Assembly: GCA_027625915.1 (NCBI GenBank)
Contig: JANTQA010000015.1
Coordinates: 2,356,001-2,420,000 of the forward strand
Direction: 5' to 3'
Source of the DNA: Anaeramoeba flamelloides
Taxonomy: Eukaryota; Metamonada; Anaeramoebidae
Length of the DNA stretch: 64,000 nt
A model generated the notes under the pieces. It made no database searches and had not been told where the DNA came from. It worked only from the letters and a program-made list of their open reading frames with translations. Made by a program: the position numbers and the translations under genes. How positions within the stretch are numbered: the stretch's first letter is position 1; each line of letters starts with the position of its first letter. Positions 25,901-38,400 of this stretch are shown piece after piece.

Positions 25901-28900
25901 AATTTTGCTTTTGTTTTTGCTTTTGATTCTGTTTTTGTTTCCCCGCTAAATTATTTTTATTTTTATTGTTTTTGGTTTCATCATCTTTTTTTTTCATTAT
26001 AATAAAATTATTATTATTATTATCCTCACCACCATCATCATCATTCTTATTATTATTTCCAATTATTCCATTATTCATAGCCATTTTTTCTTTTACTATA
26101 GTTTCAACTGTTTTATTATTTGCTTTTATAATTGATGATTTTTTTTTTTTTTTTTTGTGTGTTTTCAAAATATTAGTTTTATTTTTATTTTCTAATAATC
26201 CAATTATTTTAAAAAATTTAAATTTTTGTTTTCCCAAAAATAATTGTTCTTTTAAATTTAAATCTTTTTTTAATTGCCTTAATTTCTTTAAAAATTTAAT
26301 CATGGACCGTTCAAATAAAATTATTAATTTAATTAAAATAATTAAACACTCATATCTAACTAAAATCGACATATCCCTTAAACAATATTTCATAATGATT
26401 AAACCAATAACTAAATTGAAATTTAATTTTTCATTTTTTTCACTTTCTTGATTATTGCTAATTTTTTCATTTTTTTCAATTTTTTCGTTTTGATTGATTA
26501 AAGTCGATAAAGCAAAAATGGCCGAAGCCCGAACTTGTGGATAAGGATCTTTGAGTCTTTGAATTAATAATTGGATTAAATCTAATTGAGAAATTGCTAA
26601 TTTTTGACCCCTTTCAAAATCTTCCCAATATTTGGCTAAACATAAAAGGCTATTTCTTCGAACGTTACATTCCTTGGAATTTATTCTAGGTTTAACTATT
26701 TTAATAATATTGCATTTATGGCAGGCAAGTTTCGCCTTTTCAAAATTATCTTGGAATAGGGAAAGAATAAAAGTACTTATTGAATGCAATTCGTAAGTAA
26801 TATTGATGTTATTTGATGCGATTACTTTTAAAAAATATAAGAAGCTTTCCTCAATTAATAAATTAGTTTGGCATGTACGATCAACACAGAGTATTTTGCC
26901 CCAAATAAATAATAAAACAGTTCTTAATTCAGATCCTGGTGATTTTAATAATCTTAATAAGTATGGATATATTCCTACATTCAATGCCTTTCCAATTGCC
27001 CATGGGCCCAAATCTAGAAATCTGGCTAATAAAATCAATGCTCTGCTTCTGTGATTTTGGCTTAATAAAACTTGTAAAAGAATTGGCAATATTGAAATTC
27101 CGGTAACCTTATTGCGGCCAGAATTTAACCAGACCTCAAAACTTGTCAATTGGTCATCAAAAAAATAGGTATTGTTTTGAATATTGATTGTGTTTTGATT
27201 CTCATTTTTTTCATTTTTCCCATTTTTCCCATTTTTCATTTTCATTTTCATTTTCAATTTTTTTTTTTCAAATGCTTTTTCATTTTGCCTTTCATTACTT
27301 TTTTCATTTCCGTTCCCATTGATTTTGTTTTTCAGATTTTTCCCAAGGTTTTTGTTTCTTATTTGAGGATCGCTAAGATTTAAAAAAATTTCATTTTTGG
27401 TTGTTAGTAATTGGTTTGAATTCGATCTTAATCGAGACAAACACAAATCGAGAACACAATCCCAACTGTTCCACAAATCATGCTTATAGGTTTCTGGAAT
27501 TGAGGGTATCGTAAATGGTGTGCAATTATATGATTTCATGATCCTTTCCGCTAATAGGAAGTTCCGAAATAATGTTGCGATCATTAAATCTTGTCGGTAC
27601 AATTGCCGAAACAATTCATTTGGTAAAATGTTCCATGCAATGGTGTCAGCAATTGTTGTAAAAATCCAATTTAATTCTCCCAAAATTGTCCTACGATCGT
27701 TTAATTTGCCGGGGATTTTTTCAATGAAATCAAAGTCGATGTTGCCAAGTAAGGTATTGGAACTAAATTTGGAACAAATATGCCACCTCAGCGCTGTTTT
27801 GATCGGTGTAGTTAAGCAAGAAGTAAACAAATCCGCTGGCATGTTTGGATCTGTTGGCAAATATTCATAAGCCAAACAAGAAAAAAGCGCAATTGTCTTG
27901 ATCGGCTTTTGTGATTTATTTTTCTTTTCATTTTGCTTCTTTTTGTTCTTAAGCTCATTCAGTGTTGCTGTTTTCATTTTTTTTGAGTTTGGGTTCAGCT
28001 TATATAAGTTTCTTCTCATTCTTTTTTTTTTTTTTTTTTTTTTTTGAGACGGCTTTTTCTCTTTTTTGTCCTCAGAGGAACTCCTACTCTTGCTCTTAAC
28101 CTTAAGCTTACTCTTTTCATAGGGGGGGCTTTCTGTTGAAGACTCATTTGAAGTGTTACTGCCGGTGGTGGTTGTTGTTGAGGTCCCTGTAAATTGCTGC
28201 GATCTGTTTCTTTGTTTGTTTTTCGGTTTCTTTTCGAAACGCGGCGCCAAGATACCGGCCTCGCTGCAATCAAAAACATAAATTGACGGAGAGCCGAGCC
28301 ACAATTTTAACTCCTGAATCGTGACAGGAATATATTGAGTAAATTGCTGATTAAAGACCCAGATCTCGCCGTTCTTTGTCGGCTTTGGCACACCATGCCC
28401 ATTGTAGTAAAATAAGATCCTTTCAGAAAGAGCGTATTTACGCCCCGACTTGCAAACCAATTTCAATTTTTTCACAGGAGGATCTAAACATTGCTTATAT
28501 TTGGAGCGTGGCTCGCATTTTGAAAACTGTTTCTCCAAATTCTTCCCAACCATATTTAGTGCTACTTTTTTTGGATACTTTTTTGGTTCAACCCAACCCT
28601 CCAATGTTGCACACGGATCAGGCTTGACAATCCCTGGCGGATTGATCCCAATATTTAAACATGCACACAAAATTCCTAATACAGTTCGGGTCTAAAAAGG
28701 AGTTTTGGTTTTGTTGTTTTTTTGTTTTGGTTGTTTTTGTTTTTGTGTTGTTTGTTTTTTTTTGTTTTTGTGTTTTGCCATGTTTTCGTTTTGTGGTTTT
28801 TGTTTTTTTGTTTTTGTGTGGTTTGTATTTTTGTTTTAATTGTTTGGTGGTTTGTTTTTTTGTTTTACATTTTTGTAAAGTAGAAGGATTGGAAATGTTG

Positions 28901-29230
28901 AAGAAAAGAATGTTTTTTTGAATAATTTTATTTTTAGTAATAAATTCTTTCTCTTTGTCTTTTTATTTTTCTGTTTATTTTTGATGGGAGGCATTGAAAA
29001 GGAAAGAAAGCACAAACCCTAATTTGAGATTTCCATTCTTCCTCTTTAAAACTTGTTCTAAAAATTAAAGTTGAATAGCCAAAAAGTGGCCCAGTAAAAT
29101 GAGTTTGCTGGGCTAATTGTTGAGTTGAAAAATTTGTATTAACATTTTCTTTTTGTTTTGATTTTTCTTTTTCTTTTTCTTTTTCTTTTGTTTTTTGTGG
29201 TTCCTTATGTAAAATATTTCTTGAGTTCAT
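22923..29230 (-). CDS. Raptor, regulatory-associated protein of TOR, two exons
   Basis: Raptor is the scaffold of TOR complex 1 that presents substrates to the TOR kinase at lysosome- or vacuole-type membranes. Exons on the minus strand are 29230-29018 and 28691-22923, with a 326-base phase-0 intron (donor GTTTGT, acceptor TTTAG), giving 1993 residues against about 1335 in human. The join makes EEEWKSQIRTRTVLGILCA, which matches the conserved start of the Raptor N-terminal domain in spacing. The caspase-like fold keeps its His in NGHGVP (residue 170) and its Cys in VFDCSEAG (213). A Ser/Thr/Lys-rich insert follows, and then the near-invariant blocks LPADLFTSCLTTPIK-type, EKIPGKLNDRRT and LFRNFLLAERIM. 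HEAT-type repeats (about 580-860) keep HRSRALILLARFLDLGPWAI. A very long Lys/Asn/Gln-rich middle carries poly-Lys, poly-Asn and poly-Gln. WD40 repeats fill the C-terminus (about 1510-1980, with LWD- and WDLRK-like strands). Start ATG 29230 is the only ATG heading exon 1. No other TORC1 gene is in the window. Confidence 0.95.
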
Positions 29231-29678
29231 TCCTTTTTTTGTTCCTTTCCTTTGACTCCAAAACCTTTATTTTTTTTAAGAAAAAAACAAAGATAATTTA
29301 TTTGGAAAAAACCAGAAAAAATAGTCAATTTTTTTGATAATTGGCAAAAATTGTACTTTGTTTTCTTCTTATTGAAAATATTTGAGAATCATAGTTTTAA
29401 ATCATAATTTTTGTCTAAATTCTGAAAGCACTAGATGCCAATTGGATCAAATTCTGCTTATTCTCTTTTTTCAATTAGAAAATCTGAGTTTCATTCAGGA
29501 CTTTGTGTTCAGTAAACACATGCCAACACAAAAAAAGAAGAAATAAATAAATAAATAGATACCACAAATAGCAATCTTTCTTTCTTGGAAAACTCAATTG
29601 GAAAAGGAAAATAAAAATCAAGTATAAATTTTTGTTCACTAGAATACCAAAATAAAACATGTATTTATTTTTTATTAT
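29231..29678. other. Upstream region of the Raptor gene
   Basis: A+T-rich sequence upstream of the Raptor start that should include its promoter. No specific element and no other gene were recognised. Confidence 0.5.
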
Positions 29679-30376
29679 ATACTGAGGAAAAAAATACTGG
29701 ATATGAAAAAAATCCCATACAAGATTTTTAATTGTGAACATTATGGAAAATTTACGAGTAATTTCTTGAAATTTCATTCATAGCCTTTTTATAAATATCC
29801 AATTTTTTAAGAAGATAGTAATAAACCTACATGAAGTTCAGTAAAGTGTGGTGTCTTGAGAATACCAAAGTAATTGTTTGATAGCCAAAGTAGATCAACT
29901 TTTTTTGAAAAACAATAGAGTTTTATAGAGGTTTTCTGTTGAGAGAAAAATGTTGGATAGCAATTTTAATTGGGAACATTACTGAAAATGATTTTTAATT
30001 ATTTTCGTTTGTGAAATAACTAAAGAAAATAACAATAATCTACTTATTAGAAGAAGAATTAATGTAATTCTACTTTTTCAAAACCTTATCTCTTATAATC
30101 TAAAACAAGTTTAAAAATTACCATTTTTTAGAATTAATAGTCAACTTTACTAAAACTTGGATTTTTGTTAAAATAGCATGATCTACTTTAGTTATCAACC
30201 ATTCAAATATATATTCTCCATACACCTTAGATTAATGAACTTGTGATGCCTTTAAACATGGATTTAAATAAAAGTCACCTAGTTATCAATAGGATTTGAT
30301 TTTAAATTTTACTAATTTTCCCAAATTAAAAATGGTGTCCAACTATTTTTCTGTTTCCAAGATTTTTCTCTCAACA
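29679..30376. repeat. Foldback element, family 1, composite copy 2
   Basis: Bases 29679-29937 match the left half of the element at 2247-2720, with AATCCCATACAAGATTTTTAATTG, AGTAATAAACCTAC and AATTGTTTGATAGCCA shared (some bases differ). From 29938 a second set of inverted ends appears, TTGAGAGAAAAAT near 29940 and its complement near 30354-30368, with related inner sequence. This looks like one element inserted next to or into another of a related family. It is non-coding. Confidence 0.65.
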
Positions 30377-31778
30377 TTAAGTTATCATGAGGATTCTTTT
30401 GATAAGACTAAACAATTTGTTAAAAAAAATTTTCAAAATTTAAACTAATTTTCAATTTTTGGTCCATTTTTTAAAAAAGATAAAACCTATTTTTTGAAAC
30501 TTTAAAGAATAAAAAATTTTTCCGTAATAAATCTAAATTTTATTGATAAATATTTTTTAAAATTCTATTAAAATTTCATTCATTTAATCACCAATAACTC
30601 AATAAGTTTTATTGGCTAAGATTTGTATTTGAAAGATAAATCATTTAATATAATAACTAAATAATAAGTTTTCTTTCAAAATCAAGACTTTTGAACTTAA
30701 AACGAAAAAAATATTTCACTATTTTCAAAAATTAACTTAAATTATTAATAAAAATAATAGGTTTTTTTTTTCTGTTTTATGTTGGGAAGATGTGAATTAC
30801 GGATTTCAAAATTTAGACTCAAATTAATAATTTTTTTCGATGAGTTTAACATTCCTTATTATAAACAAAAATACAAATTACTAGATAAAAAATTAAATTA
30901 TTTCCACGGTTTCAGTTTATTTTTGTAAAATATTACCACAATTATCCTTTAACCCATTGGTAATTTATATTTCAATTTCGTTTATAATATAAAAAATGAT
31001 AGTATAATAAATTTGGGATGTGATTTTAGTATTGGGTTTAAAAGGTATTTTCATAAAATAGTTGAGGTGTTTAAAGATAATTTCAAATCACACTTATTTC
31101 ATATATTTAAACTCTTTTATTAATAAAAATGTACAGAAAATTTCAAGTATTATTTATCTATGAATCAAATTAATTGTAGTATTATTCTAAAATTTAAGAA
31201 ACTCTTAAAAAAATAAAAAACACTCAAAAAAATATTTAAAACTCATTAAAACAAAACAATAAAAAATTGAAATTAAATATTTTAAAAATTGGTCTGCACT
31301 TTTATTTGAAATGAAAAATCTTGTTTTGTAAATTTTTGGGGGTCTAAAATATATTATATCAACAAAAACTTTGAACAACGAGAAGTAGTAAATATTTCTT
31401 TACATGTTAAATTTCGTTTTTATAGTCATATTTTCAATATAAAGCGTAATCCAATAGGGTATTTTGTTGAAATTATTTTTTTTTTATTTTCTTTTTTCTT
31501 TTTTTATGGATCAATGAAATAATTGTCTTTCTTAATTACTATATCTAACTCATTCGAAATCAAACTTAAACTGTTTCCATTTTTATACTTGTAAATTATT
31601 TCAAATTTATTTCTTCATATCTTGTTTTTTTTTTTTTAAGGGTTCAATATCCATAAATAAAAAAACAAAAAATGAAAAAATGAATAATTAAAATGAAAAT
31701 CGCGAATAAGCAATTATCCGGTATACAATCGAATTAAATCGTATTGATGATTTGAGAAGTGTGCTCTTTTGTTTAAAA

Positions 31779-31842
<64 letters not shown>

Positions 31843-32462
31843 ATTAAAGAAATAATACTTTTTGAAAAAAAATAAATCAAGTTTTATAAAAAATAAATAA
31901 ATAAAAATAAAAATCAAAATAATGATCATAATTAAAGATAAATTATATCTAGTCTTTTTTTAATAACCAAATTTTTTGTTAATTTATACAAAAATCAGTA
32001 AATTAATTTATAGTAATAATCATTTCTGGGCAAATTAGTATTATTAAATATTACCTATAATAAAACTGCATTAAATTTAAACAATGGCTTAAATTATTTT
32101 ATACCATAATTCTATTTTATTCAATGTATTAGCTTAACTGTATTCATATTTAAAGTGGTAAATTCGGATTATAAAGCTTTTTTAATAATATAAATATATA
32201 TTTGGAAACTTAAATGATATTTTAATAACTTCTTTTAGTGGTTATTATTTTTTTTTTTTACTTTAAAATTTGGCAAACATTTAAAACAATTAAAAAAGTT
32301 TGATGCCCAATTATTCAGGAAAAAAATGAAATTTACAGAATTATTTATTTTTTTATATAACTTGAAATATGAATAGCATATTTTTAAATAGGTTAAAATT
32401 ATATATGATCTTATTTTTTTGATCTTTCCTTGCTTAATTTATCCCTATATTCGTTTTCAATA
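30377..32462. other. Gene-free stretch with an AT microsatellite
   Basis: A long AT repeat occupies about 31784-31840. The rest is A+T-rich and no gene was recognised on either strand. Confidence 0.55.
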
Positions 32463-32993
32463 TCTTAACTATATTCCAAAATTTTGGACACAATTTAAAC
32501 AGTTGAAAGAATGGCAATACTGTACTTTACATTCAATTTCGAAAGAATTTTGATTTTACAACTATTTGTATTTTTTATCTTTTTTGTTTTGTTGACAATT
32601 CCTTTTTTCCAATTAGATAATATGTTTCGTTAGATCTGAAATTTTTTTTCAATGTTTGCTAGAAGATTAGTGTTGAATTCGTTTAATGGAAAAATCACCT
32701 CAAAATAATTGATGGTATCTTATCATTTGATCGATCAACAATTGTTCGTGAAATTTCAACAAATTTATAAATACATTTTTTGTTCCGCTCGTTTCATTAT
32801 TTTTGACACACCTGTTTTTATATTTAAGTTTTAAATTTTTTTATTTTATTTAGATTAAAATGATTACTTATTAAAACACTTAAACTGAGTAACTTAATTG
32901 TGGTTTTGTATTAGGTTTGCAAAAATACAATAAATTGAGTTTTATTTTGCCTACTTTTGATTTTGGGTGTTTCGAAATTTTTGGAATCGGGTT
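32463..32993. repeat. 530-base dispersed repeat, copy 2 (inverted)
   Basis: Inverted partner of 19731-20262. The two copies lie about 12 kb apart on either side of the Raptor gene and its flanks. Confidence 0.75.
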
Positions 32994-33216
32994 TATATAT
33001 ATAGAATCATATTAAAAGTAAAAAGGAAGAAAAAAAATTAAATATAAATATTAAAAATATAAATTATTAATATTCTTCTTAAATTCAAATATTTTTTATA
33101 TTAATATTCAAAATATAATTAAATAAATCACTATATATTGAAAACGTTCTTTCTTGGTATAATCTCAGAAATTAACTTTTAAAAATATAACAATTTAAAA
33201 TTTATTTCCTTTTGCA

Positions 33217-33780
33217 AAAAAAGGGGTATATTTTTAAATTTCAAATTTGGTCAAATTTCAAAATTGGTCAAATTGAAATTTTACATATTTTTGAAGGTTT
33301 TCTTGATTATTGTCATTAGTATGAAAGTTTTTAATCTTTATTTATAGTTGTAGGAGGAAATAGCAAAACGATTATTTTGCGATTGGTAGTATTTTATTAC
33401 TAAATTGTAGAAAATCCAAAATTTTGAAATCATAAATAATAAATATTTTTAAAAATTTGTTTGAAATCCAATTTTAACCACCAAAGTTAAGTGTAAATTT
33501 TTTACTCCTTAAAACAAGTTGCGAAAGTATAATTCCTCTCTTAATCGTTTTTTTTTCAAAATCCGTCCCAAAATTTTCTAGTATACCATTCAAACACCAA
33601 AAACCTACTACAGCATACTCTAACCCACCCTAACATGTCCTAACCTACCCTAAAGATGTTTTTAAATACCTACAGTCAATATATTTAAATGTAATTAACT
33701 TTTTTGAAAAAAATGATAATTTGACCAATTTTGAAATTTGACCAAATTTGAAATTTAATAATTTTCCCAAAAAAAGTATC
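33217..33780. repeat. Foldback element with GGTCAAATT arms
   Basis: The left arm (33221-33275) reads AAATTTCAAATTTGGTCAAA and then TTTCAAAATTGGTCAAATT. The right arm (33718-33776) is the near-exact complement. The middle has CCCTAAC/CCTACC text (33595-33655) similar in style to the middle of the foldback at 10170-10925, so the two may be related. No coding frame was recognised. Confidence 0.8.
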
Positions 33781-35430
33781 AAAAAAAAAAAAAGAAAAAG
33801 AAGAAAAAGAAGAAAAAATTGAATAAATTAGAAAACAATTAAAAGAAAAGAAAAAACAATTTCTTTTGATATTATTAAAGTATAAAATCTAACAAAATCT
33901 CTTCTAGTGGAATTTTAAATTGATCCAAAATTTTTGAAATATAATTTAGTTTCTACAAAGTATATCGTATTGTTTAATTAAATCTAATACGACTCAGTCA
34001 AAATAACCGGTTTTATTGAAGTTTTTTTTATCACACTTTTTACAGAAAAAGGTATCAGTGATTTCTTCTAAATTAGATAATAAATATTAATACAAAAAAA
34101 ATACAGAAATTGTATTTTCATAAAGTTGGTTGTATTTACAGGAACAATACAATTATATTTGATTATATTGTAAAATATTTAATAATTCAAAACTGAAACT
34201 AAAAGACAAAAGAAATATTCTCCTTACTCTGAAAATTTAAATTAGTAGATATCAGTGTGAAGAATCACAATATTTTATACAATAACTTTTTTACAACAAT
34301 TCAAAATATGTCCTTAATAAAATTAAGCACTATTTTTTTCTGATTAATTTTTTTCGAAATCTAACTTATAACTTAATTCAATTAACCACTGGTATAAATT
34401 TTTTTAGAATAAAAACACTCTCAACTTTTGAATATCGAAAATATTTTTTGTAATTAGTGTGCACTTTTTTATTTTTTTTTTGAAAAATTGGGGTTGAGAA
34501 AAGTTTGAAATCAAAGAATAGGTTAATAAATTAAATTAGAATGCTTTTCCAGAAAGTTTATCCTTTTAGTTTAACTTTTTTTTTATTTTACCATTTAAAA
34601 CTAAAAAAAACATTTGAAGACCAAATTAGTCCCTTTTGTGAAAAGAAAATTCCCATAATTTAGAATTTGTTTTAGTAAATGAGTTAAAACAAGATCGTGA
34701 ATCTAAAAATATACATAATTTCAAGTGTGAATTTAATGATTTTGGCAAAAAATGTTTTCAAGAAAAAGTTGGATTGAAACTTTATTTATTTTTATTTTTT
34801 CATTTAGTTTTTTTAATTGTATTATTGGAAAGTATTTGGTCAGTTTTCCATTTTTAGTGTTTTTTGAGTCGTACGGACATATATTCTGAAACTACGTTAT
34901 TTTCAAAAATTATCAACAAATTCAATTAAAATCAACGATATTATTACCCAATAATGAAAACAAAATTCATTTTTTATTCAAAATCTAATCATTTAAAGAA
35001 TAAAATATTGTGGGTTATTCCTTAATTTTTTCAGTTTTTATTTTGAGATCTCTTGTATTTATAGAACTAAAAAATATTAAAAATTTTAGCAAGAAGTTAA
35101 AATGGATTTTAATTTCATAAATAATATAATACACTCGAAAGAATTTAATTGATGAGATCATTTTCTCAATATAGAGTTTAATAGTAAGTTTATGTATCAA
35201 AATTTTGAAATTTTCTTTTTTTAATATTTGAAAATGAATATATAATAGATAAAAAGAAAAGAAAAAAAAATAAATTAGAGAAAGAAAAAGAATTATAAAA
35301 AAAAAAAAAAAAAATTAGAGAAAGAAAGGGAAAGAGAAAAAAATAAATTAGAGAAAGAGAGAGAAAGTGAAAAAAAATATATAGAGAGTGGAAGGAAAGC
35401 AAAGTATTCATCATAAAAATGAAATAAAAA
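33781..35430. other. Gene-free stretch ending in a purine-rich tract
   Basis: A+T-rich sequence with no recognised gene. From about 35230 to 35400 the plus strand is almost all purine (GAGAAAGAGAGAGAAAG-like), just downstream of the gene B stop codon. Its role is unknown. Confidence 0.5.
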
Positions 35431-38400
35431 TTATTTTTTTAAGTTGTTTAATTGTATTTTAAAATTTGGGTTTGTATTTAATTGATAATATTCGATAGCA
35501 TCATTTAGTTCCTCAATAATCAATTCTGCATTGCAATTTTTGTCTAATAATTCAACTTTATCTGTATACAAATATTTGATTAAAATTTCTAAGCTTTTTT
35601 TTGATTTTTTAGAATAGTCTTTGATTTGATTAATTTTTTCATTTTCAATAAAATCATACAAACTTCGAAATAAACCAGATCTGGCTAATAATATAAATTT
35701 ATGTACATATATTTTATCAAATTTTTGTTCGTTTTTTTTCCTTTCATTTTCGTTGCCATCCACAATCCTTTCCAGATTATCATCATTGCCATTCCCGTTA
35801 TCATGATTGTTGTTTTCGTTCTTTAGAATTTTTATAAAAAAATCTTTAGAATCTTGTTCATGATATAATTTTAATAAATAATTTTTAAGATTTTGAGAAA
35901 GGTCATTAAAAGTCTCGTTTTCATTTGGAGGGAAGGTTAAATCTAAAGAAGTGAAAATGTCCTTTATTAAATCAAAGTTATTCGTTAAAGAATCTTCAAA
36001 ATAGATCCATTTTAAAAAGGAGTTTATTTCGTTTGAGGATTTCTTCTTTAATACATTAACCAAGTTATCTAATTTACAACCAATTCTCGATTCAATAAAC
36101 AGTTTGTGTATTTTAATAGTTTTGTTATTTAAATTGATAGTTGAATCAGAGTATTTTGTGTTTTTAAAAAATTTTTGGAAATCTTGGAGAAAGGTGTTTG
36201 TTTCTATTGTATTATAAATAAATATACAATCTTCTTTAATAAGAAAATTGATTGGGTTTGTGTTTGATAGATCTGGAAGTTTGAGTTTTTGCGGCATTAT
36301 TAATTCTTGGTTTTTATTTTCATTCGTTTTAAATTTTGGCAGGAAGGTTTCTGAAAACCCAAATCCAAATACTTCATTATTGCTATTTAAAACTAGGGTT
36401 TGTGTAACACCAACCCTAATTCTAATTATTTTGTCACCCCTGTTTTTGAAAAATGGCATTTCTGCAAATGTGTATATATCTTTCCCCATTCCATTGAAAT
36501 CTTCAGAGCCACATGAATATATTTTCCCACTCTTTGTGACTAATACAGAATGGAAAAAGCTAGTCTGTATGTCTAAAATGTCATTGTGGTCAATGCCTAA
36601 GTTTTTTATTTCTTCCAATTGGTTTGATTTGATATTTTTATTAATTCCCAACTTTCCATATTTATTATTACCACATACAAATAATTTATTATCTGTTGTA
36701 ATATAATAAAATGCAACCATAAATTTTGAACTAAATATTTTTGATACATTATTGCATAATAAAATTGGCAATTGTGCATCACTTGTAGTTCCAGTACCCA
36801 ATTGTCCTGTTTATATTTTATTTTTTTTATTTTAATGTAAATACAAGTGTTTGAAATTAATACAAATTTAAAAGCAATATATATATATTTTTTTGATTCA
36901 AAGTTTTTAAATAAAATAAAAAAAAGCAAAATTGTTTTTTATGATCTATGGAATTTTTTTGAAAAATAAACTCTTTATATTTTTTAGACTTGTTGATTTT
37001 TCCAAAATTCTCATTTTTAAGTTGTTTAGGTTCCTTCTGTTCATCCTCTTTTTGTTTTTTAGGTGTTTGCAGGGGGGTAAAAGAGTTTAAAAAATCATTT
37101 TAAGAATTGAGAAACTTGCTCACGACTTAGATCTTTAACGAATTAAATTGATCTGATTAGATCTTTTCCTAAATTTAAATCAACAAAACTTAAATTTGGA
37201 GAACTTGATGTAAACTAAAGCAATTGGAGTGAACCAAATCGAACTTTCGATACTATCTATCAAGAGGTTGCTTGAAGTGGGTTAATGCTGTTAAGTCGGT
37301 ATTTTATACTAGTATTTTGTGAAAACAAGATTTTGCAATTGCAATTGCAAAAAAAATTAAAAAATAAAAAAACTATAAAAAAAAAAAAAGTAAAAATAAA
37401 TCAATCAAAAAGAAAATTTCAAAAAGAAATGCTTATTCTGAAAAAATCAGAACTTTATAGATATTATCTATTGATAAAGTTCTAATTTTAAACTTAATAA
37501 AGAACCCTATTTCATTTGATCTATAGCTGGTTAAATAGTTAGTCCTCCTTATTAAAACAAATTATGGTGGTGATCCATAAATTTTTTGACAGAAAAGATA
37601 ACAACCACCAACTAATTTAACTCTAGGAGAGTAAAAAAAAAAACTTTTAAATTAAGTTTTTACTTTTTTTTTTATGATTTTTTTACTCTCTTGATTTTCT
37701 CTCTATTTTTCTTGTCTTTGTTAAGAAAAAAAATTTTCCTTTTCATTTTAAAGGAACACTCTCGCACGGGTTATAATTTTGTCTACACTATAACTAGAAT
37801 AAAAAATTCTAAAAAATAAATTTAGAGTTTCAGAAAGACCTTCAAGTGCCGTAAGTGCCTAGGTTTTCTTGAGGTTTACTGCTTTATTTGTTAAGTTTTC
37901 TAGGTTTTTTTGGGGTTTTATATTTTATTTGCGAAAATCTATTGATTTTCGTTAGTTTTTTTGATTTTTCTATTTATCTGTGAAGTGTCCTAGGTTTTTT
38001 TGAGGTTTTCTATTTTATTTGTGAAGTGTTCTAGGTTTTTTTTTTACTTTAGAAATAAACAGAAAATTTTAATAAATTTTCTGTTTATTTCTAAAGTAAA
38101 AAAAACCTAATGAAAATCTATTCATTTTCGTTAGGTTTTTTTTGAGTTTTCTATTTATTTAGAAAATCATTAGATTTTCGAAATAAAATATAAAACCTCA
38201 AAAAAACCTAGAACACTTAACAAATAAAGCAGTAAACCTCAAGAAAACCTAGGCACTCTACGGCACTTGGTGGTACTCAGTGATACTCTACAACTAGACT
38301 ATTTGAAATTGCAATTTTGTTGTTTTATAATTTTTAGATATTGTTGAACTTCCCAACAATTAGGATTTTCTTATTTTTTTGGTTTGTAGAAAAATCTTTG

